A stretch of 64,000 nucleotides of DNA from positions 62,001 through 126,000 of the forward strand of contig NZ_WWEN01000010.1 of the NCBI RefSeq assembly GCF_009857745.1. Reading direction: 5' to 3'. Origin of the DNA: Thalassovita mangrovi (GTDB taxonomy: Bacteria; Pseudomonadota; Alphaproteobacteria; Rhodobacterales; Rhodobacteraceae). Of this stretch, positions 34,592 to 42,837 are shown in pieces (position 1 is the first letter of the stretch; the number at the start of each line of letters is the position of its first letter). Both the position numbers and the translations under genes were made by a program. The notes beneath the pieces are model-generated. The model worked only from the letters and a program-made list of their open reading frames with translations. It did not search any database and had not been told where the DNA came from.

Positions 34592-34661
34592 TCCTGTCCA
34601 ATCGGTCGGGCGACGCAGGTTGCCCGGCCTTTCCTTTCCGCACTGAACCCGGACACCCCTC

Positions 34662-35192
34662 ATGAGCCAAGACGAGCTTTCGCGCCAGATCGGCCGGCGC
34701 AGCGGTCAGGTGATCTTCGCCATCGCCTTCCTGGCGCTGTCGGCGCTGCTGCTGAGCCAGATCGGTGATCAGACCAAATGGGTAAAGAAGACCAAGTTCT
34801 TCGCCCAGCCCCGGTTCTGGCCCGCCGTGGGTCTGGGCGGCATGGTCCTGTTCGGTGCGCTGCACCTGTGGCACCTGCCCCGGCGCAAGCTTGACCGGTT
34901 CGACCGCAACGAGGTGATGATCTGGGCGCAGGTGCTGGAATACGCGCTGTGGTTCATGGCTTACGTGATGCTGGTGCCGCTGGTGGGATACCTGCCGGTA
35001 ACGGTGGTGTTCATGCCGCTAATGGTCTGGCGTATGGGATACAGCGACCGGCGGCTGTTGTGGATCAGCGCGGGCTTGGGCATCGTAATCGTGCTCCTGT
35101 TCAAATCCTTGCTGAACGTGAAAATCCCCGGTGCCGCGCTTTACGAATACCTGCCCGGCGCGATGCGCGGCTTCTTCATCCTGAATTTCTGA
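34662..35192 (+). CDS. TTT transporter small permease (TctB family)
   Basis: A 176-residue inner-membrane protein with four hydrophobic segments (about 17-35, 52-70, 92-125 and 132-152) and a basic loop (KWVKKTKFFAQPRFWP), as in TctB proteins. It sits between the substrate-binding protein and the large permease, the usual order C-B-A, and ends 7 bp before the large permease. Confidence 0.9.
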   Translation: MSQDELSRQIGRRSGQVIFAIAFLALSALLLSQIGDQTKWVKKTKFFAQPRFWPAVGLGGMVLFGALHLWHLPRRKLDRFDRNEVMIWAQVLEYALWFMAYVMLVPLVGYLPVTVVFMPLMVWRMGYSDRRLLWISAGLGIVIVLLFKSLLNVKIPGAALYEYLPGAMRGFFILNF

Positions 35193-35199
35193 GGACCTG

Positions 35200-36846
35200 A
35201 TGGACCTTCTGCTTTCCGGCCTTGATATCCTTGCCCGCTGGGACGTTGTCCTGGCGCTGCTGACCGGATCGGTCGGCGGGGTATTGATCGGCGCCATCCC
35301 CGGCGTCGGCCCCGCCGTCGCCATCGCGATCCTGCTGCCCGCCACCTTTTCGATGGACCCGATCGTCGGGCTGACGGTGCTGTTGGGTATCTACGGGTCA
35401 TCAATGTATGGCGGCGCGATCCCGGCGATCCTGATCAATACACCGGGCACGGCGGTCAACGCCTTGACCACCTATGACGGCTTCCCGATGACGACGAGGG
35501 GCGAGGCGCGCCGGGCCATATCGCTGGCCTATTCCGCGTCCTTCTTCGGCGGCATCTTTTCGGTGATCTGCCTGATGCTGTTTTCCCCCGTTCTGGCCAA
35601 GGTCGCGCCGATGTTCGGGTCGCGCGAGATTTTCCTGGCCGCCCTGCTGGGCATCATCCTGGTGGTCACCGCGCATCGGCGGCAGACGCTGATCGCCGCC
35701 GCGCTGGCGTGCTTTGGCATCTTCATCAACACCATCGGGCTGGAGCCGGTGAAATATTCCAAGCGCTACACCTTCGATCAATCCTTCCTGTCCGGCGGGA
35801 TCGACCTGATCGTGGTGGTGCTGGGCCTGTTCGCCCTGTCACAGGCGTTTTTCCTGCTGCAGGGCGAGGATGAGAAAACCCGGATCAACCGCCTGAAGGG
35901 CGGGCTGTTCCAGGGCTTGCGCGAACTGGCGCGCCACCCGCGCGTGGCGGGCGTGTCGGCCAGTTTCGGCGTACTGATGGGAATGATCCCCGGGGTGGGC
36001 GAATTCACCGCTCAGTTCATGTCCTACACCTATGCGCAGAAGACCTCGAAACGGCCCGAGGATTTCGGGCATGGATCCTCCGAGGGGCTGATCGCGGCAG
36101 AGACCGCCAACAACGCGGTGCCCGCCGCCGCGATGGTGCCGCTTCTGGCGCTCGGCATCCCGGGCGAGGCGCTGACCGCGATGATGCTGTCGGTGTTCTA
36201 CGTGCACAACGTGGTGCCGGGGCCGCAGCTGTTCCAAAACCAGATGGATTTCGTCGTCGCGCTCTACCTCGCGCTGCTGATCCTGAACGTGATGGTCCTG
36301 GTGTTCCTGCTGTTCGCCACCAACCAGCTGATCAAGGTGGTGAAGATTCCCAACCGTTTCCTCGGCGTGGCTATCCTGACGCTCAGCTTCGTCGGCGTCT
36401 ACAGCTTGCGCAATTCGGTGACCGATTGCGTCATCGCGGCGCTGTTCGGCGTGCTGGGCTTCATCCTCAAACGCCTGTCGCTGCCCATCGTGCCGATCAT
36501 CCTCGGCATGGTTCTGGGCGGCATCATGGAGGTCAAGCTGCGCGCCGGGATGGCGCGGGTCAAAACCTTCCCCGATTTCTTCATGGACGGGCGCGGCGAT
36601 GACGCCTCGCTGCGTCCCATCGCGGTGATCCTGTTCCTGCTGATCATCGCCGTTCTTGCCCTGCATGTCCGCCGCGCCTGGGCGGACCACAAGGAACTGA
36701 AGGAGGCCAAATGGTCGACCAAGCACTCATCGACACATATCGGCGCGCAGCTGTCCCGCCGCAGAAGCTTTATATTGGCGGAACGTGGCAAGAAGCGCAG
36801 GGCGGAACGCTCGATGTTGTCTCGCCGATCGACGGACAAAAGCTGA
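35200..36846 (+). CDS. TTT transporter large permease (TctA family), with an extended tail overlapping the next gene
   Basis: A 548-residue, roughly 12-TM permease. The family signatures LLTGSVGGVLIGAIPGVGPAV (about 20-40) and the duplicated GMIPGVGEFTAQFMS near 264-278 are present, with AIPAILINTPGTA. TctA proteins usually have about 500 residues. Here the last 44 are an Arg/Ser-rich tail (for example RSMLSRRSTDKS) encoded within the start of the aldehyde dehydrogenase gene in another frame, a 136-bp overlap. Either a frameshift removed the original stop or the tail is real. Confidence 0.9.
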   Translation: MDLLLSGLDILARWDVVLALLTGSVGGVLIGAIPGVGPAVAIAILLPATFSMDPIVGLTVLLGIYGSSMYGGAIPAILINTPGTAVNALTTYDGFPMTTRGEARRAISLAYSASFFGGIFSVICLMLFSPVLAKVAPMFGSREIFLAALLGIILVVTAHRRQTLIAAALACFGIFINTIGLEPVKYSKRYTFDQSFLSGGIDLIVVVLGLFALSQAFFLLQGEDEKTRINRLKGGLFQGLRELARHPRVAGVSASFGVLMGMIPGVGEFTAQFMSYTYAQKTSKRPEDFGHGSSEGLIAAETANNAVPAAAMVPLLALGIPGEALTAMMLSVFYVHNVVPGPQLFQNQMDFVVALYLALLILNVMVLVFLLFATNQLIKVVKIPNRFLGVAILTLSFVGVYSLRNSVTDCVIAALFGVLGFILKRLSLPIVPIILGMVLGGIMEVKLRAGMARVKTFPDFFMDGRGDDASLRPIAVILFLLIIAVLALHVRRAWADHKELKEAKWSTKHSSTHIGAQLSRRRSFILAERGKKRRAERSMLSRRSTDKS

Positions 36847-38195
36847 CCACGATTGAAAGCGCATCGGCGGCCGACGTGGACCGCGCGGTCGCCGCGGCCC
36901 GCGCGGCGTTCGAGGACGGGCGCTGGTCGCGCATGGCCCCTGCCGCGCGCAAGAAGGTGTTGCACAGGATCGCCGACATCATCGAACGCGAAGCGCTGGC
37001 GCTGACGGTGCTGGGCGTGCGCGACAACGGCACCGAAATCGGCATGGCGCTGAAGGCCGAGGCCGGATCGGCGGCGGGCACCTTCCGCTATTACGCCGAA
37101 GCGATCGACAAGGTTTACGGCGAAATCGCCCCCACCGCACCCGACGTTCTGGGGCTGGTGCATCGCGAAGCGGTGGGCGTGGTGGGCGCCATCGTGCCGT
37201 GGAATTTCCCGCTGATGATTGGCGCGTGGAAACTGGCCCCGGCCTTGGCGGCGGGCAATTCGGTGGTGCTGAAACCGGCCGAAACCGCATCGCTGTCGCT
37301 CTTGCGGCTGGCCGAGATCTGCGCCGAGGCGGGCCTGCCCGACGGCGTGCTGAACGTGGTGACCGGCGAGGGACGGGTGACGGGCGAGTCGCTGGCGCTG
37401 TCGATGGATGTCGACGTTCTGGTCTTCACCGGGTCGGGGGCAACCGGGCGGCGGCTTCTGGAATATTCGGCGCGGTCGAACCTGAAACGGGTCTATCTGG
37501 AACTGGGCGGCAAGTCGCCCAACGTGGTGTTTGCCGATGCGCCCGATCTGGATCAGGCGGCGAAGGTATCCGCGATGGGGATTTTCCGCAACTCCGGGCA
37601 GGTCTGCGTCGCCGGATCGCGGTTGCTGGTGGAACGGTCGATCCATGACGATTTCGTCGCCCTGATGGCGAAACACGCCAAGGCGCTGAAGGTGGGCGAT
37701 CCGCTCGACCTCTCCAGCCAGATCGGCGCGGTGAATTCCGACACCCAGCTGCAGGGCAACCTGGGCTTCGTCGCGGATGCCGTGAAAGAAGGCGGCGAGA
37801 TTGCCTTGGGCGGCAGCCGCATCCTTGAAAGCTCGGGCGGCTATTACATGGAACCGACCATCGTGACCGGGGTCCGGCCCGACCACCAACTGGCGCAGCG
37901 AGAAGTGTTCGGCCCGGTCCTGGCCGTCACGCCCTTCGAGACCGAGGAAGAGGCGGTACAGATCGCCAACGGCACCGATTACGGGCTGGCCGCCGGGGTC
38001 TGGACCGGCAACCTGTCGCGCGCCCATCGCATGATCCGCGACATCCGCGCGGGCGTGGTGCATGTGAACACCTATGGCGGCGCCGACAATACGGTGCCGC
38101 TGGGCGGCGTGAAACAGTCGGGCAACGGGCATGACAAATCGCTGCATGCGCTGGATAAATACACCGATTTGAAAACCGCCTGGATTCAGCTGTGA
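36711..38195 (+). CDS. NAD(P)-dependent aldehyde dehydrogenase
   Basis: Oxidises an aldehyde to its acid. The 494 residues carry N165 in PWNFP, the general base E264 in LELGGKSPN, the catalytic nucleophile C299 in RNSGQVCVAG, and the Rossmann segment VFTGSGATGRRLL. A close look is that of gamma-glutamylaminobutyraldehyde/phenylacetaldehyde-type enzymes. AAGGAGG lies before the ATG. It is translationally close to the TTT genes and downstream of a transaminase, so it may oxidise the aldehyde from an aryl- or aminoalkyl-amine; substrate unproven. Confidence 0.94.
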   Translation: MVDQALIDTYRRAAVPPQKLYIGGTWQEAQGGTLDVVSPIDGQKLTTIESASAADVDRAVAAARAAFEDGRWSRMAPAARKKVLHRIADIIEREALALTVLGVRDNGTEIGMALKAEAGSAAGTFRYYAEAIDKVYGEIAPTAPDVLGLVHREAVGVVGAIVPWNFPLMIGAWKLAPALAAGNSVVLKPAETASLSLLRLAEICAEAGLPDGVLNVVTGEGRVTGESLALSMDVDVLVFTGSGATGRRLLEYSARSNLKRVYLELGGKSPNVVFADAPDLDQAAKVSAMGIFRNSGQVCVAGSRLLVERSIHDDFVALMAKHAKALKVGDPLDLSSQIGAVNSDTQLQGNLGFVADAVKEGGEIALGGSRILESSGGYYMEPTIVTGVRPDHQLAQREVFGPVLAVTPFETEEEAVQIANGTDYGLAAGVWTGNLSRAHRMIRDIRAGVVHVNTYGGADNTVPLGGVKQSGNGHDKSLHALDKYTDLKTAWIQL

Positions 38196-38206
38196 CGGGG
38201 AAGACG

Positions 38207-39451
38207 ATGAGTGCAGACAAGACCATCCTGATCGCCGGAACCTATGACACCAAGGATGACGAGTTGTCCTATCTGGCCGATTGCATCCGGGGTCAGGGCG
38301 GTGGCGTGCTGACCATGGATGTCAGCGTGCTGGGCGATCCCAAGGCGCCGACGGACGTGTCGAAACACGATGTGGCGCAGGTGGGCGGCAGTTCGATCGA
38401 GGCCGCCATCGACAGTGGTGACGAAAACGTCGCGATGCAGATCATGGCGAAGGGCGCTGCAGCAATGGCGGCGCAACTGCATTCCGAGGGCAAGATCGAC
38501 GGCGCCATCGTCCTGGGCGGCACCATGGGCACCGACCTGGCGCTGGACCTGTGTTCGGCGCTGCCCCTGGGCGTGCCGAAATTCGTGGTTTCGACGGTCA
38601 GCTTCTCGGCCATGCTGCCGCCCGAACGGCTGGCCGCCGACATCCAGATGATCCTCTGGGCAGGCGGGCTTTACGGGCTGAATTCGGTCTGCAAATCCTC
38701 GCTGTCCCAGGCGGCGGGCGCCGTTCTGGGCGCCGCCCGCGCGGTGGAGCCGCCAAAACGCGACCGGCCTCTGATCGGCATGACCAGTTTCGGCAAGACG
38801 ATCCTGCATTACATGGTCAAGCTGAAACCCGCATTGGAACAACGCGGTTACGAGGTCGCCGTGTTCCACGCCACCGGCATGGGCGGGCGAGCGTTCGAAT
38901 CTTTGGCGGAACAGGGCGCGTTTGCCTGCGTGATGGATTTCGCCACGCAGGAGGTCGGCAATCACATGATGGGGTCGGGCATTTCGGCGGGCGCCGACCG
39001 GATGACCAATGCCGGACTGAAAGGCATCCCGCAGATGGTGGCCCCCGCCTGTTACGACCTCGTCGACCTGATCGGCTGGCAACCGCTGCCTGATCGTTTG
39101 CAGGGGCGCGAGGCGCATGCCCATAACCGGCTGCTAACCTCGGTCCTGCTGAGCACCGAGGAGCGCCGCGAAGTGGCGCGGCTGATGGCCGACAAGCTGT
39201 CCACGGCGACTGGCCCCACAACCTTCCTGCTGCCCAATCAGGGCGGCAACGAATGGGACCGCCCCGGCGCGCCTTTGCACGATGCCGAGGGGCTGGCGGC
39301 GTTTTGCAGCGAAATGCGCGCGGCCTGCCCGGCCAACGTCACGCTGGAGGACCTCGATTGCCACATCAACGACGATGCGTTCAGCGAACAAGTGCTGGCG
39401 ATCTTCGATCAGTGGGTGGCAGAGGGGATCGTGCCGGAAGGGGTTTCCTGA
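38207..39451 (+). CDS. Tm-1-like ATP-binding domain protein (UPF0261)
   Basis: A 414-residue protein of the Tm-1/UPF0261 family. The N-terminal domain (about 1-180, ILIAGTYDTKDDELSYL and LGGTMGTDLALDL) and the C-terminal TIM-like region (GMTSFGKTILHYM..., GREAHAHNRLLTSVLL) are both complete. Plant Tm-1 binds a viral replicase; the bacterial role is unknown, and the fold suggests nucleotide binding or a hydrolase. GGGGAAG precedes the ATG at 38207. It closes the aminotransferase/TTT region before the hpa genes. Confidence 0.9.
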   Translation: MSADKTILIAGTYDTKDDELSYLADCIRGQGGGVLTMDVSVLGDPKAPTDVSKHDVAQVGGSSIEAAIDSGDENVAMQIMAKGAAAMAAQLHSEGKIDGAIVLGGTMGTDLALDLCSALPLGVPKFVVSTVSFSAMLPPERLAADIQMILWAGGLYGLNSVCKSSLSQAAGAVLGAARAVEPPKRDRPLIGMTSFGKTILHYMVKLKPALEQRGYEVAVFHATGMGGRAFESLAEQGAFACVMDFATQEVGNHMMGSGISAGADRMTNAGLKGIPQMVAPACYDLVDLIGWQPLPDRLQGREAHAHNRLLTSVLLSTEERREVARLMADKLSTATGPTTFLLPNQGGNEWDRPGAPLHDAEGLAAFCSEMRAACPANVTLEDLDCHINDDAFSEQVLAIFDQWVAEGIVPEGVS

Positions 39452-39457
39452 AAAATC

Positions 39458-39913
39458 CTACGCGCCGGTATCCCGTGCCAGCGCGTCCAATTCGTTCAGC
39501 AGGTCCAGCAGCGCGTCCAGCTTGTCCGGCCCGAATTCGTCGCGCAGCCAGGCGTTCAACCGCTGGCTTTCCGCCATATTGTCGAGGATCAGCTGACGGC
39601 CGGTATCGGTGATCGAAATCTGCTGCTTGCGCCGGTCGGTCGGATGCGGCGCGCGCGCCACCATGCCCTTGCCTTCCAGCGTCTGCAGGATGCGGGTCAG
39701 AGACGGCAGCAACAGGCAGGACCGGTCGGCGATTTCGGTGGGGTCCAGCGTGCCCTTTTCGTCCAGCACCCGCAACACGCGCCATTGCTGTTCGGTGACG
39801 CCCGCGTTGGACAGCATCTGCCGGATCGGCCCCATCACCTTTTCGCGCGCCCGCAACAGGGCGATCGGCAGGGATCGATTCGTATCCGGCGGTGTCGGTC
39901 GGTGCGTGTCCAT
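39458..39913 (-). CDS. hpaR: HpaR-type MarR regulator of homoprotocatechuate degradation
   Basis: A 151-residue MarR-fold repressor closely resembling HpaR: NRSLPIALLRAREKVMGPIR at the N-terminus, the wing and recognition helix (TEIADRSCLLLPSLTRILQTLEGKG) and RKQQISITDTGRQL. HpaR releases DNA on binding 4-hydroxyphenylacetate or homoprotocatechuate. It is divergent from hpaF, with a 14-bp perfect palindrome between them, the likely operator. It is convergent with the Tm-1-like gene. Confidence 0.92.
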   Translation of the reverse strand: MDTHRPTPPDTNRSLPIALLRAREKVMGPIRQMLSNAGVTEQQWRVLRVLDEKGTLDPTEIADRSCLLLPSLTRILQTLEGKGMVARAPHPTDRRKQQISITDTGRQLILDNMAESQRLNAWLRDEFGPDKLDALLDLLNELDALARDTGA

Positions 39914-39978
39914 ACCCTTGTGTGCCCTCGTTTTTTCTAAACGGCAAGCCGAAGGGTTGACGCAGCGCCCTCTATTTG

Positions 39979-39992
39979 ATTAACATGTTAAT
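39979..39992. promoter_or_regulatory. Perfect palindrome, probable HpaR operator
   Basis: ATTAACATGTTAAT is a perfect 14-bp palindrome 17 bp before the hpaF start and 65 bp from hpaR. Its position is suited to repression of hpaF onward, and perhaps of hpaR. Confidence 0.65.
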
Positions 39993-40009
39993 TAAGAGGA
40001 GAAGAAGAT

Positions 40010-40393
40010 ATGGCCCATTTCATGATCGATTATTCCGCCAACCTCGAAGAGGCGGTGGACTGGCCCGGGTTCTGCGACCTGATCCGGCGCACGGCGATCG
40101 ACACCGGTGTCTTCCCGATGGCTGGCATCCGGGTGCGGGCTTTCCGCGCCGACCATGTCAGCATCGCCGACGGCGACCCCAAGCACGGTTATATCGACAT
40201 TTCTGTCCGTCTGCGCGGCGGCCGTACGCTGGAGGCGCGCAAATCCGCCACCGCCGCCCTGTTCGCCGCCGCCGAAGATTACCTGAAACCGCTGATGCAA
40301 ACCCGTTCCATCGCCCTGTCGATGGAAATGCGCGACATCGACCCGGAACTGGCGCCCAAGACCGGCACCATCCGCGATCATCTGAAAGGCTGA
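40010..40393 (+). CDS. hpaF: 5-Carboxymethyl-2-hydroxymuconate isomerase with Ala instead of the N-terminal Pro
   Basis: Converts 5-carboxymethyl-2-hydroxymuconate to 5-oxopent-3-ene-tricarboxylate in the homoprotocatechuate pathway. The 127 residues match E. coli HpaF along their length (MAGIRVRAFRADHVSIADGD, LRGGRTLEARK, SIALSMEMRDI). Family members use Pro1, exposed after Met removal (MPHF in E. coli), as the catalytic base; here the gene encodes MAHF, so residue 1 is Ala. GAGGAGAAGAAG precedes the ATG. It is the first gene of the hpa operon. Confidence 0.93.
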   Translation: MAHFMIDYSANLEEAVDWPGFCDLIRRTAIDTGVFPMAGIRVRAFRADHVSIADGDPKHGYIDISVRLRGGRTLEARKSATAALFAAAEDYLKPLMQTRSIALSMEMRDIDPELAPKTGTIRDHLKG

Positions 40394-40397
40394 CCCC

Positions 40398-41909
40398 ATG
40401 TCCGATCTTCAAGCCAATATCGACAAGCTGCAAGGCTATCTGGCCCGGTTCCGCGACAGCGGCGTCCTGAACCGGATCGGGGGCGAGGACCGACCCGCAA
40501 AAAGCGGCGCAACGTTTGACAACCATTCGCCGGTGGACGAAACCCTGATCTGTTCTGTGGCGAAATCCGGCGCCGCCGATATCGACGCCGCGGCAAAGGC
40601 CGCCAAGGCCGCATTCCCGGCCTGGCGCGACATGGACCCGAATGAGCGCAAGAAGATCCTGCACAAGATCGCCGACGGCATCGTCGAGCGGGCCGAGGAA
40701 ATCGCGCTGTGCGAATGCTGGGACACCGGGCAGGCGCTGCGCTTCATGTCCAAGGCGGCTTTGCGCGGGGCGGCCAATTTCCGTTTCTTCGCCGACCGCG
40801 CACCGTCCGCGCGCGACGGGCAGCACCTGCCTTCGGCCACGCTGATGAACATCACCACCCGGGTGCCGATCGGCCCGATCGGGGTCATCACGCCGTGGAA
40901 CACGCCCTTCATGCTCAGCACCTGGAAAATCGCCCCCGCGCTGGCGGCGGGTTGCACCGTGGTGCACAAACCGGCCGAATTCAGCCCCGTGACCGCCCGC
41001 ATCCTGATGGAAATCGCCGAGGAGGCCGGCCTGCCGCCGGGCGTGTGGAACCTCGTCAACGGCTTTGGTGAAGACGCCGGCAAGGCGTTGACCGAACATC
41101 CCGACATCAAGGCCATCGCTTTCGTCGGGGAATCGAAAACCGGCTCGATGATCATGAAACAGGGTGCCGACACGCTGAAGCGGGTGCATTTCGAACTGGG
41201 CGGCAAGAACCCCGTGATCGTCTTCGACGACGCCGATCTGGACCGCGCGCTCGATGCGGCGATCTTCATGATCTATTCGCTGAACGGCGAACGCTGCACC
41301 TCGTCCTCTAGGCTGCTGGTGCAATCGAGCATCGCCGAGGAATTTACCGCCAAGCTGATCGAGCGGGTGAACAGGATCAAGGTCGGCCATCCGCTGGACC
41401 CGACCACCGAAATCGGGCCGCTCATTCACCAGACCCATTTCGCCAAGGTCTGTTCCTATTTCGACATCGCCAAATCCGACGGCGCCACCGTCGCGGCGGG
41501 CGGCGCAGCGCTGGACCAACCGGGCTATTACGTGCGTCCGACCCTGTTCACCGGGGCCCGCAACGACATGCGCGTCGCGCAGGAGGAAATCTTCGGCCCG
41601 GTGCTGACCGCGATCCCGTTCGACAGCGAGGAAGAGGCGCTGGAGATCGCCAACGGCGTTCAATACGGGCTCACCGGCTATGTCTGGACCAACGACCTGA
41701 CCCGCGCGCTGCGCTTCACCGAGAAGCTCGAGGCCGGGATGATCTGGGTGAACAGCGAAAACGTCCGCCACCTGCCCACCCCCTTCGGCGGGGTCAAGGC
41801 CAGCGGCATCGGCCGCGACGGCGGCGACTGGTCGTTCGAATTCTACATGGAGCAGAAACATATCGGCCTGGCCACCGGCCAGCACCGCATCCCCCGGCTG
41901 GGCGCCTGA
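40398..41909 (+). CDS. hpaE: 5-Carboxymethyl-2-hydroxymuconic semialdehyde dehydrogenase
   Basis: Oxidises the ring-cleavage product CHMS with NAD to 5-carboxymethyl-2-hydroxymuconate. The 503 residues are an aldehyde dehydrogenase: PWNTPF (N168), E266 in FELGGKNP, C300 in NGERCTSSSR, and GGVKASGIGRDGGDWSFEFY at the C-terminus, typical of HpaE-type enzymes. It follows hpaF by 4 bp and precedes the dioxygenase genes, so the assignment follows from the family plus context. Confidence 0.94.
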   Translation: MSDLQANIDKLQGYLARFRDSGVLNRIGGEDRPAKSGATFDNHSPVDETLICSVAKSGAADIDAAAKAAKAAFPAWRDMDPNERKKILHKIADGIVERAEEIALCECWDTGQALRFMSKAALRGAANFRFFADRAPSARDGQHLPSATLMNITTRVPIGPIGVITPWNTPFMLSTWKIAPALAAGCTVVHKPAEFSPVTARILMEIAEEAGLPPGVWNLVNGFGEDAGKALTEHPDIKAIAFVGESKTGSMIMKQGADTLKRVHFELGGKNPVIVFDDADLDRALDAAIFMIYSLNGERCTSSSRLLVQSSIAEEFTAKLIERVNRIKVGHPLDPTTEIGPLIHQTHFAKVCSYFDIAKSDGATVAAGGAALDQPGYYVRPTLFTGARNDMRVAQEEIFGPVLTAIPFDSEEEALEIANGVQYGLTGYVWTNDLTRALRFTEKLEAGMIWVNSENVRHLPTPFGGVKASGIGRDGGDWSFEFYMEQKHIGLATGQHRIPRLGA

Positions 41910-41962
41910 ACCGGCTGCCCTAGGAAACGCGCGAAAAGTTTCTTCGAGGAGGAGGAAGACAG

Positions 41963-42814
41963 ATGGGAGAAATCGTTCTTGCCGCCAAGATGACCCATGT
42001 TCCGACCATGCTGATGTCGGAACAGGAGGGCCCGATCAAGGGCAAGCGGCAGGCCGCCATCGACGGGCACCGTGAAATTGCCCGGCGCGCCAAGGCGCTT
42101 GGCGCCGACACGGTGGTGATCTGCGACACCCACTGGGTGATCAACGCAGGCTTTCACATCAACGCCAACAGCCGGTTCGAGGGATTGTTCACCTCGAACG
42201 AATTCCCGCAATTCATCCAGGACCTGCCCTATGGCTATGACGGCAACCCCGAACTGGGCGATGCCATCGCCAAGGCTGCCAGCGACCGGGGTGCGTTCAC
42301 CCTGTCGCATCACCTCGACAGCCTGGAACTGGAATACGGCACGCTAGTGCCGATGCGCTTCATGAGCCGCGAACACGAGATGAAGGTGGTATCGATCGCC
42401 GCCTGGTGCACCGTGCACGGTCACGACGAAAGCCGCGTGGTGGGCGAGGCGATCCGCGCAGCGGTGGAGGCCAGCGACAGCAAGGTGCTGCTGGTCGCCA
42501 GCGGCAGCCTGTCCCACAAGATCTGGGCCAACAAGGATTACGCCGCCAATAACGGCACCTTCACCATCAGTTCCGAATTCAACCGTCAGATGGACCTGCA
42601 CGTGCTGGACATGTGGAAACGCGGCGACCACGCGACCTTCCTGAAGATGCTGGGCGATTACGCGCAGTTCTGCTGCGGCGAAGGATCGATGCACGACACC
42701 GCGATGCTTTACGGCGCGCTTGGCTGGGACAAGTATGACGGCAAATGCGAAGTGGTGACCGAGTATTTCCCCAGCTCCGGCACCGGCCAGACCAATGTGA
42801 TTTTCCCGGTATAA
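41963..42814 (+). CDS. hpaD: 3,4-Dihydroxyphenylacetate 2,3-dioxygenase, E. coli HpaD type
   Basis: A class III (LigB-like) extradiol dioxygenase that opens homoprotocatechuate to CHMS. Its 283 residues align end to end with E. coli HpaD, including the ligand region KMTHVP (H12), CDTHWV (H57), LVPMRFMS, AWCTVH, ASGSLSHK, GEGSMHDTAM and SSGTGQTN. GGAGGAGG lies before the ATG. It is followed by a gene for an unrelated dioxygenase of the same reported activity. Confidence 0.94.
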   Translation: MGEIVLAAKMTHVPTMLMSEQEGPIKGKRQAAIDGHREIARRAKALGADTVVICDTHWVINAGFHINANSRFEGLFTSNEFPQFIQDLPYGYDGNPELGDAIAKAASDRGAFTLSHHLDSLELEYGTLVPMRFMSREHEMKVVSIAAWCTVHGHDESRVVGEAIRAAVEASDSKVLLVASGSLSHKIWANKDYAANNGTFTISSEFNRQMDLHVLDMWKRGDHATFLKMLGDYAQFCCGEGSMHDTAMLYGALGWDKYDGKCEVVTEYFPSSGTGQTNVIFPV

Positions 42815-42837
42815 CCGGGCCCCGAAGGAGAGCAGAC

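Noticed and set aside
39980-39995. TTAA half-sites resembling a CtrA box.
   Set aside because: The spacings are 4 and 8 bp, not 7; the palindrome is better explained as the HpaR operator.
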